A stretch of DNA of 64,000 nt from Gibbula magus. Its lineage: Eukaryota > Mollusca > Gastropoda > Trochida > Trochidae. Position 1 is the first letter of the stretch; the number at the start of each line of letters is the position of its first letter. A model generated the notes under the pieces. That model had not been told where the DNA came from. It saw only the letters and a list, made by a program, of their open reading frames with translations, and ran no database searches. This document shows, in pieces, positions 37,191 to 49,808 of the stretch. The translations under genes were made by a program, and so were the position numbers. Location: assembly GCA_936450465.1 (NCBI GenBank), contig OW388304.1, positions 10,882,708-10,946,707 on the forward strand. The letters are read 5' to 3'.

Positions 37191-37600
37191 CTACTTGTTT
37201 TTACAGATCTTTTTGCGCGAAATGACAAAATAACAAAAACAATAATAACAAAAGCACTGCTGAACAATGACACTGTTACTTGAAATAGTGCTCAACAATG
37301 CTTGATGTTACTGAAAAACTCTGTAGAAACTTACTAGGAATGTTGTAATGTTGAGGCTACATGTATTTGAAGAATCTTTTGTTATCATATACCAGTATAC
37401 CCGGTATGTATTTATATTTTGGAGAAATTGAGGTTTGAATAAATTTTTCATCTTCTTTTTATTTTCCTTTTCATGTTTTCTCTGTGTAAATTGAGTTTGA
37501 AATATCAAATTTTATTTCAGGAAATGATTTTTTCTATCTTCTCTCTGCAGGTATAACAAAATATTTCTTGAAACAATTATTGACAAAAATCTTCATCCTA
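37191..37600. other. Downstream AT-rich sequence
   Basis: Possible 3' UTR or intergenic DNA. No further gene seen. Confidence 0.4.
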
Positions 37601-37612
37601 TGATTATTCTAC

Positions 37613-38175
37613 TTTAATTGATGGTCATTTATGAATTATTCCCTTCAGTAATTCAGCAGCTTGAATGTTAGTCAAAGTTCCATTTACAAATTGAAGACTA
37701 TTTCCTGATTGGGAGAAGATTCCTAAAATCTGGAATTGTGCCTGAGTTGTCTCCCTTAGACCAATAAACTGCTTTCAAGAGTATTTGACTGGAGGGAAAT
37801 TTTGTTTTTCTTTCACGAGATAATAGTGTTTCAACCCTTTCTCTCTCTCTGTAGAAGGTATTCATATAACTCTGAATGTGTTAACAATCTAAGTAAGTGA
37901 AATGATTCTTTGTAAGAGTCTTCACTGCATAATTATTCTGAAATAGTTTGTTATTCTTCAATCTCGGATTATTTCCTCTCTCCTTGTGGTTTCAGTAAAC
38001 TGGTCGCTCTGAATTACATTTCATTAATTAATACAGCAGCTTAATTGTTAAGTTTGTAACAAGTAGATAACTGTTTATTGATTTTGAAGATTCCTGAAGT
38101 CTGAGGGTTGCTGGTGAGTTGTCTCTCTTAGACCGATAAGATGCCCTCAAGACTATTTGACTCGAGAGGAGCTTG
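37613..38175. repeat. Diverged direct duplication, about 370-bp offset
   Basis: TTCAGCAGCTTGAATGTTA with GAGTTGTCTCCCTTAGACC and AGAGTATTTGACTGGAGG (37650-37795) recurs as TACAGCAGCTTAATTGTTA, GAGTTGTCTCTCTTAGACCG and AGACTATTTGACTCGAGAGG (38030-38170). The copies are moderately diverged. Confidence 0.6.
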
Positions 38176-38565
38176 ATAGCGTCATCAGGATTATTATAGT
38201 AGGATACAGCACTACAGAAATGGTGTTGCAAGTAGTTTGGCAGGGAGAATGCATTTGCATTCTTGCCATGTGCGTATAATTCATGGTCTGCATAACTAGT
38301 ACTTCCTCTATAAAAGCTCCGGAGGTTATTATTCTATACCAAATAAAAACTTATGCAGTGGTTTAAGGAAACGTTCTGTCAGAGTATTTTTTTTATGGAA
38401 ACGACCTTCAACGGGACATTCCGGTTTATACATATAAAATTATAATAGATTAACAGTAAAATTTTGGTTACTTGAGATATGACTACGAATAGTGTACAAT
38501 TGTTTTTGGAAAATAAAGACAATGGGAACTAATTAAAGTCATTCATCGGCCCGTCATTCATCGGC

Positions 38566-38935
38566 TTGATGATAAATTGAGAATCTCACCCAAGTGTCTT
38601 CTTATATCAAATATATCAACACGAGTTGATAAAAGTTACAAATATCCGAGGCTTGCCAAGGATATTTTTACTTTTATCAATGAGTGTTGATATATTTGAT
38701 ATCAGAAGACACGAGGGTAAGATTCTATTTATCATCCAAAATCATTCTTATTATGTTTCAATGAAAATAGTGTACATCTCTGAGCACAGATCTGCCATTT
38801 GACTTGCAATGCGGTGGTCATAGCATTGTGACGTCATCATGTTTATGACATCATAGTATTGTGTTGTCATTACTTGAGGATGTAAAAGTATTGTGATGTC
38901 ATGTAGTTGACGGTGACAGGGCATTGTGCAAAATC
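38566..38935 (+). mobile_element. Fold-back dispersed repeat, hairpin plus CRE-rich flank
   Basis: 38568-38736 is a hairpin: GATGATAAATTGAGAATCTC ... AAATATATCAACACGAG pairs with GTGTTGATATATTTGATATC ... ATTCTATTTATCATC. The downstream 200 bases contain GTGACGTCATC and repeated GTCAT/ATGAC words and are shared, inverted and diverged, with 10735-11065. Confidence 0.7.
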
Positions 38936-39600
38936 TACTCCAAAAATGATATCTCCTAGGAGATATCGCTTGATCTCACACAGGCAATATCTCCTGTTGA
39001 ACACAATTTTGGATGATAAAAGTTTCTTCGATCCCTGTACATTTCATCAGATTCTACTGTGATTTACAAAATTATTATGGATGAAAAACTGTTCCTATAT
39101 ATTGTTAGTGACACAGTATAATTAAATATATATATTTTTGTCCATATTAAACCAGTTTAGGTGTGAGAACAAAAGGTCATTTGTCACATATTTTCCTTTT
39201 TCCAAGTGACATTGGATTTTAGAAGTTACCTCCCTTTGATCACTGTCTGAGATTGTTGGACTGAGGTGGCGCTTTCCACCTTGACGGACACTATAAGAAT
39301 AATCAACAAGTTGCGACGAATTACGGATTAACTGTCCAGAGTTAATTATTGTGATAAACTCCGAGTTTTAGTGAGGAGTTTGACATAATAATTCACGAGG
39401 GACAGATAATTCATAATTCCAAGCAACAAGTTGGTTATTATTTTATTTGCCAAGTTCATTTTTATGAGTAAAATTAGAAAAACAACCCGTCACATCACAA
39501 TCTTAGATTAGACTGTAAAATACAAATTGTATATTCATACACGCACATCTAAATAGTTTGCTACAAACGCTTTTTTTTCAGTAAGACACTGATGTTATTA
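38936..39600. other. Intergenic, with a 20-bp perfect palindrome
   Basis: GATATCTCCTAGGAGATATC at 38948-38967 is a perfect palindrome. A second fold is suggested by CACAATTTTGGATGATAAA near 39003, the inverse of TTTATCATCCAAAATCAT at 38727. AGTTACCTCCCTTT lies at 39224. Confidence 0.5.
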
Positions 39601-40545
39601 TTATACCCCCGACCTAAAAAGGTCGGGGGTATATAGTAATACCAATGATTCCGTCCGTCCTTCTGTCTGTCCGTCCTTCCGTCCGAAGACAATTTTTGTC
39701 TGATCGATTACAGAAAAACTATTCATCTCATCCTTTTCAAATTTGGTACATGTCTTCTTCACCACTAGGAAAGATGCAGTGCGAAGTTTAAACCGAATTG
39801 GTGAATTTTTGTATTTTTTTAACTTAGTCAAATTCTGAACATTTTTTGTCCAATCGATTACAGAAATACTATTCATCTCATGTTTTTCAAATTTGGCACA
39901 TGTCTTCTTCATCACTAGGAGAGGTGCATTGCAAAATGTAACATGCTTTGGTGAATTTTTGAATTTTTGGCAATTTTTTTACTTTATCAAATTCATAGCT
40001 AGAATGAATGAAGCTACTTCTGTGTTGTGATTTGTTGACTTCATCATTTTCTTTTTCATGTAACTTTCATCAAAAGCTACTTCTGTGTTCTTGTTGATTT
40101 TACTATTTTATATTTCCACTGGTTATATTTTGGGAAAAGTTAAATTTTCTGTCCTTTCAGCCATAAACTGCTGTATATCTCTCACTGTGCCTTCAGGGGT
40201 GTGCTTCCATGTACCTGTTGTTTAAAGTCACTAGAATGAATCATTATGATGGATTAATTTTCAAAATAAAGTTGAAATCAGTGGTAATAGGAGTAGTGTA
40301 TTATGTTACCCATACCTTTTCAAGTTACTATTATTCCTATTTTTACTTAAACCACCTTTTTTACATGAAGATCGAGACTTGTCCCACCCTTTTCACAAAC
40401 AGTTTAATCTTAGCAATTACATTTCATAGCTTATCAATCCTTAGGTGTGCAGACACCTCTCTCTTTAAGTAAAATAAAATTGTCAAACTTTAACAGTCAG
40501 GGGTATTAGTGAGCCACGCTCACCTTTTTGCTTGTTGTTAAATGT
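39601..40545 (+). mobile_element. Dispersed element headed by a TATACCCCCGACC palindrome
   Basis: The 13-base arms TATACCCCCGACC (39602-39614) and GGTCGGGGGTATA (39621-39633) flank a TAAAAA loop. A TCCGTCCTTCTGTCTGTCCG microsatellite follows. An internal direct duplication of about 145 bp comes next (TTACAGAAAAACTATTCATC at 39709, TTACAGAAATACTATTCATC at 39859). The sequence ends in GTCAGGGGTATTAGTGAGCC and a CGCTCAC stem near 40496-40530. This architecture is typical of a non-autonomous repeat common in molluscs (inference). The 104-codon minus frame is an artefact. Confidence 0.65.
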
Positions 40546-41932
40546 TATTCCCAAAAAGTATTTCGGACATAATAAACAACTTGTAAATATTATTGCAAAA
40601 TGAGAGAAATTTAGTCAAAGAAAAACCAGCAATCGCTCAGTTGCAATGCAAGATAGGAATGTAATTACGTCACTAAATGATGTCATAGTTAATGACGTCA
40701 CGGCAGTTGCTGCTTCGCCTTGCAAATTTACTACTATAATTATGGCCTCGGAAACATAAAATCAACATGCTTGAAATTGTTTATCTATGTGATTTAGCTG
40801 AAACAGGACAGGTAAGCGATTCATGAATGGATGTAAAGTAGTTCCTTCAACCAATCAAAATGCAAGTTATATTTAGAAAAACTGTAATCCCAATGACCAT
40901 TATGAAAACTTTAATACCTGGCATATTGTTACTCGCATGGGTAAGAATCTGCATGTGACGACTCTAACCTCATTGAGGAAAGCACCTCCCCAGACCATTT
41001 ATACCCCCTTCATTGACCGTGTGAAGCCGCCAAGATGTCTACATCACCTAACAAGAAGCAATCCTACACCTTCTACCTTGTTCTCAGTGTAAATTGTCTG
41101 TGAAGGAAAATGAGTCTCCCTAAATTTTATTTTATTAATACGTTGGGTGGTACCCTACTCCCCCTCAGATTGACCTTTTTATGCTACAAAGGATCACGAT
41201 TAATATGATGAGTGGTTTGTTAGTCAACATCTCACTTCTCCAAAAGACGGATGGTGCATTAAGTTCATTTTCAGGAGATAGGTAGTGTATGCATAGCATG
41301 TGTGCTTATGATGTTCTCCCCTCGCATTGCAGTTGAAATCTCATCAGTAAATAGCATTGAATCCGTGTAAAAACCAAGTATTTAAATGATATCTACAGCA
41401 TATCTTTAATGGGTTAATAAGTGAGATCAAAACAGACTACAAGGATTTGTTTGGGAAGTAAGCCCTAAGGGAAAAATTTGGTGGGGGATTTCGACCCTCC
41501 AAACTTTCCCTCTTTCTCAAACAAAACTTTGGAGTGTGTTTTTATCCTTCACTTCTATACCAATGCCAATGCACTTTCCTTCTTGGAGCATCAGCAATCA
41601 GCTTTTTGAGAAAGCTATCAGCTCCCATATCCTCTGTGAACTCCATGAAAAGATATTTTTGAATTTTTTAACATCAACATGGTAATTTCAAACTAAAGAT
41701 GAATGCCCTACAGATGGTGTGCAAAGTCATCCCCCTGTATAAAGGGCGCCTTATACAGTACCGAAGTGCTGTACACCTTTTGATATGTCAAATTTCTGAC
41801 TTAATGAAGTCGCAGCATGGTTGATTTCCATTCAAAGACCTTCGACTCGCTTCAACTGCTCACTCGCTGTTGTAAATCATAGCTCGTAGTATGAATAAAA
41901 GACCAAGGCAGAAATTGTTTTACATAGTACTC
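40546..41932. other. Intergenic, with a possible promoter and first exon
   Basis: A TGACGTCA site lies at 40693-40700. A strong splice-donor-like CAG/GTAAGC lies at 40809-40817, and a well-placed ATG follows at about 41035 after GCCGCCAAG. No coding exon follows on the plus strand, so no gene is called. Confidence 0.35.
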
Positions 41933-44900
41933 TTTATTTTGGACTAACTTCTACACACAGAGGGCTTCACGACTGGTCATACAAACATCAACATAACAGT
42001 ACAAGACAAGCATCACTAGAAGCAGCCCAGATCACCGACCGACCGACAAGACGAGACAAGCCCGGCGGCCGGTCAATCTGCGGCATAGCTACACTGATAT
42101 GTACACTTCCACTGAGTGAGGTGCTGGAACATAGTAAAACAGGCTTCTTTAATAACAAATCAAATTAAACTTGTTTCAGGTAATAGTGTAATCCTCGCCA
42201 CAAGAGTGGGCGGCGACCATCGCGGTCCAACCCCATCTGAGCAGACTGTCCGATTGATTAAGTAGATCTCCGAACTGACCTTCGAGAACATCTTTCTATG
42301 TATATTACATGATATGGTAAGAGTCGGTAAGTACCGTTTGCAATGTATTTAAGTAGTTTTCAATAGAGGGCCTAGCTTATACGAGTTGTTTAACTAATGA
42401 TTTCATATATTAAGATGCTTCACCATCTTTAATCATTTAAGTATATGAATATCTCAAATCTATTTAAATATACAAGATGTATCCAAAGCATGCTCGGATT
42501 AACCATCCAATTAAAACAATAAAGATATAACAGTAAATGAGATCATAGTTAAGTACTGACATGAGTGAAACGCTAATTTGTGACTTGTGACGCAGAAATA
42601 TATATATTGTCGAGGTTCCCTGGGTAGGATAAAGATTAGACAGTCTACACAGATATGGCCTTAAAATCAAAACACCGGTAAACAAACCACAAATCACCCT
42701 GGTGATGAGACTGATGTCAACATTGTCATGGAAACTATTTAAAATGTGTCAAATTTTCAAATGTTTTTCTTTCAAAGACTCCTGGTCAAATGATTCATTT
42801 ATTTTTTTTAAATTGTTTTCTTATTTGTTGTGCTGGTTTCCCTGACAATGTTCACATCCAACGAATCATCACCAAAGAGTTGACAAAACAATAAGATCTA
42901 TAACAAAAGTTTTCAAAACTAAACAACTAAATAAATTCTAAAAAAATAATCTTGAGACAACGTTGGAATGAATTCACTTACTGTCGCCTAGGAGACAGTG
43001 GTTAAGAGAGGTTAGAACTCAACTTGGCAAACAGTAGAACTAGAATCAACCGTGGAATGGAGTCAGTGCCCGCCCAAATCCAACATGTGGCATAAAAAAA
43101 GCGCCAGTTCGGTTTGCGGCAGCATGACAGACTAAACAAGTGCTTTAAGTAGAATATATAACAGAGCAATATCGCTGAGTACAAAGCATAACACTAAATC
43201 AATGTCTCTACTGTAACACAAAAACTAACGGTTCGATCGCTATATACAAATTACTATAAAAAAACAGAATGGTGGTAAAAATACAACCTATCGTGGTAGA
43301 GCTGTAGCATTAATTGCACACATTATTTGACAGAATTCTAGACAAGACAGATCACACTAATAAGGAAGACGTCTTGACAAAATATACATGAGAGGCTCCT
43401 CTACCCTCGGCTTGCCCCAGATAAGAAATGGCCTCCTGCGGTTGAGGGTGGGGCAAGACAAGGGGAGAGACAATACCACGTGTGGTTATTGGGGAACAAA
43501 ACAGACTACTGTAACGACATGAGACAGCCTTGGCTGCTTCTTAACACAAGGGAATACTTAATACTGGCAGTCGTCTAAATAATCAATTCCTAAGATTTGG
43601 CCAATCTTAAAAATTTTGATTTGATTTTCATAAAAAATTTGACAAGTTATGTTTTTTGAGTATATACGAGCACGTGAAAAAAATTAAAGTCAAAATGTGA
43701 ACGTTTTTAGCACATAAGTAAATGTTTCCAAGCACTTTTGGTCTTTTGTAAAATAGAATTCAAGCACTTTATGTTTGCTTTGTCTTCCAAGGTATATCAG
43801 AAAATAACCTGACTACGGAAAATACGTCCGAAGACTTGTGGCCGGGGGTCCTAGGAACATACGTACAACAATTCAACACTCAGTCTCTCACAACATTCTC
43901 CAATCAAATCTAAAGGGAGGTAATCCCAGCTACAAACATACATTGAAGACAATAGAATTTGAGATTCTAAAGACAATAAATGCACCTTTGGAATACAGTT
44001 GGTTTTTTTGGCAACCATGCCAGTGTTCCGGATGGAAATAATCGTCTAAATGCACACACAAAATGGAAACATGATAAGATAAATATCAAGGTTTTATCCT
44101 TAGAAAATAAATTTAATTTGCAGCAGTGAAAAAGCCTTATACAAGGGATCTATTAGGAAAATAGACCTTAATACTAAATACAGGTTATTGCCATATAACA
44201 GCGTCGAGCGTTACGGCCAACCAAGGGCCGCAACTCCGGACGTAGAAAAGACTTCTTGTCATAACACTCCTCAGTATGTCGTTCTCAACTTAACTGTCCG
44301 GGTTTCGACAAAAGGACTCAACAATTCATGCATACTTGGAAGAACTCTTGGAATTTTAAAAAAATTTCAACTCAACTAGTTAATTTACAATGCAAGACCT
44401 CGCCTGAAATATATTACGCTTGCCAATATAACAAGTCTTCATCAACACTGTGTGATGCTTTACATTCATTTACAATACTCCAGTCAGTTAAGTCGACCTT
44501 CCAATATTCGCACACCATCAAATTAGAGGAAATCGAAATTCAACAACTAAAATAGTTTCAAGTTCCCAATCATTTTTCAAGACAAATTTTGTACAAAGGT
44601 GAAAAAGGAATGATAGTCTCGAGTTTAGACTGATTTAAAAATACTTTCGGTCAATTTTGATGTAAAAATTGTGAAAAAGTCAAACCTACTGACATTTTGG
44701 TTCAAGTGCATAATGAGACAAAAGTTGAACAATAAATGATCTTTAAAAAGTTAGACCATGGAAATATTGCTTAGAACATGTTAAAAATACCCAACGGAAT
44801 ATTTCTCAAAAACATAAAAACAACAAAATTACATGAGACAGACACTCGTAACATTAAAATAGATTCAATTCACTTCTGATGTCAAAACCCGGACACAGGC

Positions 44901-47900
44901 ATACGTCCATTATAACATAATTCATATATTGCAGAAGGAAAAAATATCAATATTATTTTACAGATTGCGTTATCATTTGCATACATTAGATTCAGTGCTT
45001 TTAGCCACAAAATTACAATCTTAAAGATAAATTCCTCAGACAGACTTTGAGCCTAGTCTTTTGCCATACACTTGCCCCACGCTTGCAATCTTGAACCTGT
45101 TCAGTTTACGATTTCTGTTTTTCCTCCAAATTCGCAAAGTGTCTGAAGGTCGCATTTGCGTGCGGCATGAAACTTGCTTTCGATATAGTCCCCACCCGTC
45201 TTTTTAGTTTATCACAACCCTTTAACTAAACTTAACGATATAACCGCATCGACTTCTGTGTAACTGGCCAATCGTGTCTCCCATTTGATGGTAAGTCTCA
45301 CGCTATTTGGAATGGACAGATTTCGCACGCAAATACAACCCTCACACCTGTAGTATGATCCCCGAACATCAAATGTCACCAGCGTTTTGATCATATCAAA
45401 ATAACATCAAGCCAATACGTAATATTTTTTACACCACCTGTTAAATCTTTCGGATATTGTTCCAGATGTACCAAGCGTGGGGCTCTTTTGTTCAATCTTC
45501 TATAAAATCATCAAGGAAAGAATACATTGAAACAATGTAAGGCATTTGAATTTCCGTGGGGATGAACAATTACATCTCAAAATATGCAGGACAAAAGGTG
45601 AAGACAATAACTTTGTTACGGCAAATATTTGATCAAGATAGATAGGGAACCACAGTCACACTACACGGTAACACGGCGACACCATTCAGACACGTACACG
45701 AAACCCAAGTTACGGTAGGCTGGTCCCTCCATGGAGAGACGATAAATCAGGAATGTGGAACACTTAATGACAATGGCAACTAGCATTAAGTGACTACCAC
45801 ACAAGAGTTATCAGCCCTTTGAAAACATTTTACACAGTTAAATAATACTTGAATGATGCCCTCAGCAAATTAAAAACACGTCCTTCCAAGCATTTTTTCA
45901 CAACCATGATTTACATTTTAAGTGTAAAAGTTTCACATTTTCAAGGGAGGCAACTCCCAAAGAGCTCAAAGGGAGACAACTCTGTGTTGATAAGAATGAC
46001 TGAAACTGAGATGTAGGATGAAAAATGGCGTGTGTCGCTGCAAATACAGCAACAACATGTAGACTAGATTGTTTTTTAACGAACACATCAACCGGTTTTG
46101 GTGGGAATTAAATTGCACGTCTCAGTCATGACTAACTTTCCTAGATCTGGTTCTCTAACAAAGGATAAACTAACAAAAAACAAGCTCAATCTGGGGACAA
46201 CTTTGGTTTACAAATAACCAATCAACATGGCAGTGGTCCAAGAATTCAGTCTGGCCGCAAGCGAAATATCGGTTGTCCAAATCTCAACCCAGACAAACGG
46301 AAACATACAGTATATATGACTAAAACAAAGTCTCATACATTTGCAAATAAAAGACAGAATATACAAAGTCAAACAAATAACAACAACTAATAATGACACA
46401 TGAAAACGGCCGAAGGTTGGTCACCAGATGATATCAGCAATAACAGAGGAGAAACGTATGTCAGCAGATTACTCTGGATATGATGGCAGTCAGCATAATG
46501 GTATAAATATGTAAGAAAATACTCAAGACAGGCCTAAAATGCCTAAAAAACAAGTCTTTAAGTAAAATGTGTTCCTCGGGAACAATAAGTAGATATGTCC
46601 TATGGGTCTACACAACCTACAAATGAATATAAATGCAATATGTAATTTCAAAATGGCAGTTGTTACAAGAAATGTCAATCTGGTCCAGCTAGGACAGAGT
46701 GATTGTTCTAAGCTTTGGCCTTTTAGCTGTTGATGAAAACAAAAAAAATGAGATTCAATTCTGTAATTGAACACAAGCAGTGATGATGAAATGATTAAAA
46801 ATATAAAAAAAAAGTTCGTACTCTTTGGGTGGGATGTGGCCGCTCCAAAATTCGGAGCAGTCTTTTGGATTTATTTGGATGTTGCGAAAATGATGTAATT
46901 TGGGACAAAAAAGATATGTGGTTTATTTGACCCGAACAATCGAGGCATCTTGGTGACCAACCCCGAACACAACCAACAACTGATGATAGATGAAGAATAA
47001 GCACCGGTACGCTATTTGGGGCACCAAATAACATTGGGACATTTCAGTGACCACGACACTTGATAACAAAAATGATAGCAATAATACAACGGGTGGGATT
47101 GGATTGAATCGGATCGAGTCGGTTGGCCAGCGTTCCACCTCACATCTACGACTAGGAGGATAATGGTGTAATGATGAAATATAATAATAATAATATAATG
47201 ACGACGGCAATAAGGTATCATTGACTTTTGTACGTAGGGTATATAGGTGGGCGTCATCAAAATATAATACTAGGATACTCTCAAGCACTATTTTAGACCA
47301 CAAATGGACCTTTGGCATAGACGGCCATTTTCTCACGAACACGACAGAATACGGACAACAGCCTAAGGAGACTCGGGAACAGGTGCTGTCTAGTTAAAGC
47401 TATATCCACATATCAGTCTCAAAATAAGCACATTTTATCATCATCATCATCATCACTATGATTACACTTACAAGACTCAACTTAGACTGCGTGCCGCAGT
47501 TTTGATACCCTCAAGGCATAGGAAGTCACAACCCTGGTTGCTAGGTAACCGATAAACTGGTGGTTATGTCCATGGTAACTTCAGCACAGAAAAGGGGGCC
47601 CCTTACTTTGACGGAAGACATATACGAGAAATGTACAAACAGGAACGTCAGGGGCCAGAATGAATGAACATCAATTATAAAAATATAATTAACTTTGCTA
47701 GCAGTTCAAAAAAGGGGAGATTTTTCACCAAGTTTGCAAATCGAACGATCAGCTGCACCTTTCTGTTGTTATTGCTTCAGCACAGGACAGGGGTGTCGTC
47801 ATGGCAACGTCAACGTCAACTACCACAAGACCTAGGACAATATGGGAAGGCTATAGGACCTAAAGCGGACCAAGTCGATAAGTCAGGCTTTCTCACAACC

Positions 47901-47965
47901 ATCAAATAGTGTGGACGCCTCTGTCCCTGCTATAATGGCACAAGACACAGTATCCATTTCTCAGT

Positions 47966-48038
47966 AGAGGGGAGACGGGAGAGGGGTGAGGGGGTGAGGG
48001 TGGGGGAGGAGGGGGGAGAGGAGGGAAGAAGGGGAAGA
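47966..48038 (+). repeat. G-rich tract with quadruplex potential
   Basis: Repeated G-runs (GGGGTGAGGGGGTGAGGG, GGGGGAGGAGGGGGG) over about 70 bases. In a minus-strand transcript this would be a C/U tract. Confidence 0.7.
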
Positions 48039-48429
48039 ACGATTACAATGCTGGACCCTCCCACCCTTACAGAAGTTTACATCACAAGGTTAGCTAACCC
48101 CAAAGATCCAACATTTACAACTTTGGTTTGTGCAAGGTCGTGTGGAATGCTTCGAGCATCAATAGCATGGTATCTCAACTCTGATTGGTTGTCAAACAGG
48201 AATGCCTCACTTTGATTGGATGAACAATGATGATGATTTGATTGGTGAATAACAGCTGTCATGGTAACAACAAGTTTGACAAACTTTGTTCGGCCTAAAA
48301 GCCATGAAAACAAAAGGAATGGATATGTGAATGTCCAAAATATCTCTAATACTTTGATACTATCAAAATACTTAATCTTGGTCCATTATTTTTGTGACGC
48401 AAAGGACGTGTTCAAAAGCGAACACATCA

Positions 48430-48478
48430 TAATATATATAATATATATTATATATATGTATATATATATATATATATA
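48430..48478. repeat. TA-rich simple repeat
   Basis: ATATATAATATATATTATAT followed by TATATATATA runs. Confidence 0.85.
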
Positions 48479-49002
48479 GATGACACAATGAGATATACTG
48501 AGATTTCACATTGGAGATATGGCTGCTAGATATGTTATCGCCCTGGTTACGTCGACGATCCAAGATGAGACATGAGTTTTTGGTGGGTACGGTTGTTTGT
48601 TGTTGCTCAAGATGTGTAGAATATTCAGTACTGGATATTGCATGCCCAAAACATGAGCACATCATGCACCAAGTAACGAGTACATCAAAACCAATGCACT
48701 TTTCTCGAGACAGTTGACAATAAAATAGACAGCACTTGATTTGATCTTCAACAACTTCACAAAAAAATACATGCTGTGACCTTCAACAAGTAAAAGTCTG
48801 CTGACCCTAGAGTCCAGTTGACCTCAGAGCACTGCATGACCTTCACCTTTCATGCAGATCCATGACCTTGACCCTGGGGTCACCTCACAACCATGGGAGC
48901 TGAACGAGAAAAGTAGTCCAACCTCGATCAGTCCATCACAGAATGTTAACGGAAGCCAGAGAACTGAGGGTCAACCAATGCAAGTCCTAATCCACAAAGG
49001 AT

Positions 49003-49808
49003 TTATTCCGCCATGTCCTCCTCCTGAGTGTTGCTTTCTATGACATCTTGGAGCAGCTCGTCGACCGAGTCACTCTCTGCGCTGATGCCCTTCTCTTCGA
49101 AATTCAAGTTTGGTACGAGGATACTCAGCATGCGTACCACGTTAAGTCGCAGCATGCGCAGCTTGGCACTGTGCAGACAGTTGGCGCAGTTAGCCTTGTC
49201 ATGGAAGCGACTGTATTTATCGTGCACTGCGTTGAACATGTGGTCCTTCAGACTTGTCTTCTTGCTCAGGTCGATTGCCCCGCATGTCTCCTCCTGGGCG
49301 TTGGGTGTGGGGGGGATTGGAGTGGGGGGGTTCTGGATATTCTGGGTGTTCTGCATGGGGAATGCTGGGGTAGAGTGGAGCTGGCTGGCCGACAGGTGCC
49401 CATTGGTGGGAGTCTGGGGCATGGAGCCAGGGCTGCGGTTGTGTGGTAGGTCTGCGTAGTGCGGGGACGCGTGGCCGTTGATGGAGACAATAGGACTAGA
49501 CCTGCTGATAGGGAGTGGTTGGGAGACAAGGTTCTCCATGCTTGTCTTCAACTCCATGCTCTTGGCGGAGAGATCGAAATTAGCTTGTTGCATGTGTGGT
49601 GACATGATGGGAGGAGTGGGCATCTTGAACATGGGCGACTCGGGTTGCATCTGCGTGGCCAGGTAGCCCATACCTCGTGGGGAGCGGGTTCGCTTCTCCT
49701 TGATGTAGTAGGACATGATGCCATCGTGCTTGTTGATGATGTGACTCTTGAGACTGTGGCTCTGGCTGTACTGCACTCCACATGCTCCACAGATGTATGG
49801 GCGCTCTC
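49003..49808 (-). CDS. C2H2 zinc-finger protein, terminal coding exon
   Basis: This exon encodes residues 402(part)-669 of the 669-aa product. It begins after a clear acceptor (minus strand TGTTGTGTTACAG, AG at 49809-49810) and joins in phase 1 to the exon ending at 52000, restoring the finger linker HTGERPY. Finger 3 (Cys408, Cys411, His424, His429) follows at once. A Pro/Ser/Met-rich region (about 445-570) comes next, then AIDLSKK (579-585), which resembles CtBP-binding PxDLS motifs. A compact C-terminal segment has CANC (609-612), LRMLRLNVVRMLSILVPNL (618-636) and an acidic end. The stop TAA is at 49003-49005. A nuclear transcriptional regulator, possibly a repressor, is inferred; I do not recognise a named orthologue. 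Frames on the opposite strand are shadows. Confidence 0.9.

Larger units (their letters stand above)
41933..49002 (-). other. Candidate very long 3' UTR of the zinc-finger gene
   Basis: About 7 kb downstream of the stop codon has no convincing ORF on either strand and few of the mobile elements that fill the rest of the window. On the minus strand it ends in AATAAA at 41933-41938. It contains TGTANATA-type Pumilio-like words (minus strand, for example opposite TATGTACA near 42098 and TATATACA near 43240). Intergenic DNA is the alternative. RNA data would be needed to decide. Confidence 0.35.

Noticed and set aside
43838..44555. Three small plus-strand frames as possible exons
   Set aside because: No recognisable domain and no convincing splice-site series; the interval may be 3' UTR of the opposite strand.
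49028..49459. Plus-strand frames of 133-143 codons opposite the terminal zinc-finger exon, and 279 codons opposite the first (52004-52843)
   Set aside because: Shadows of the minus-strand coding exons, whose fingers and splice sites are unambiguous.
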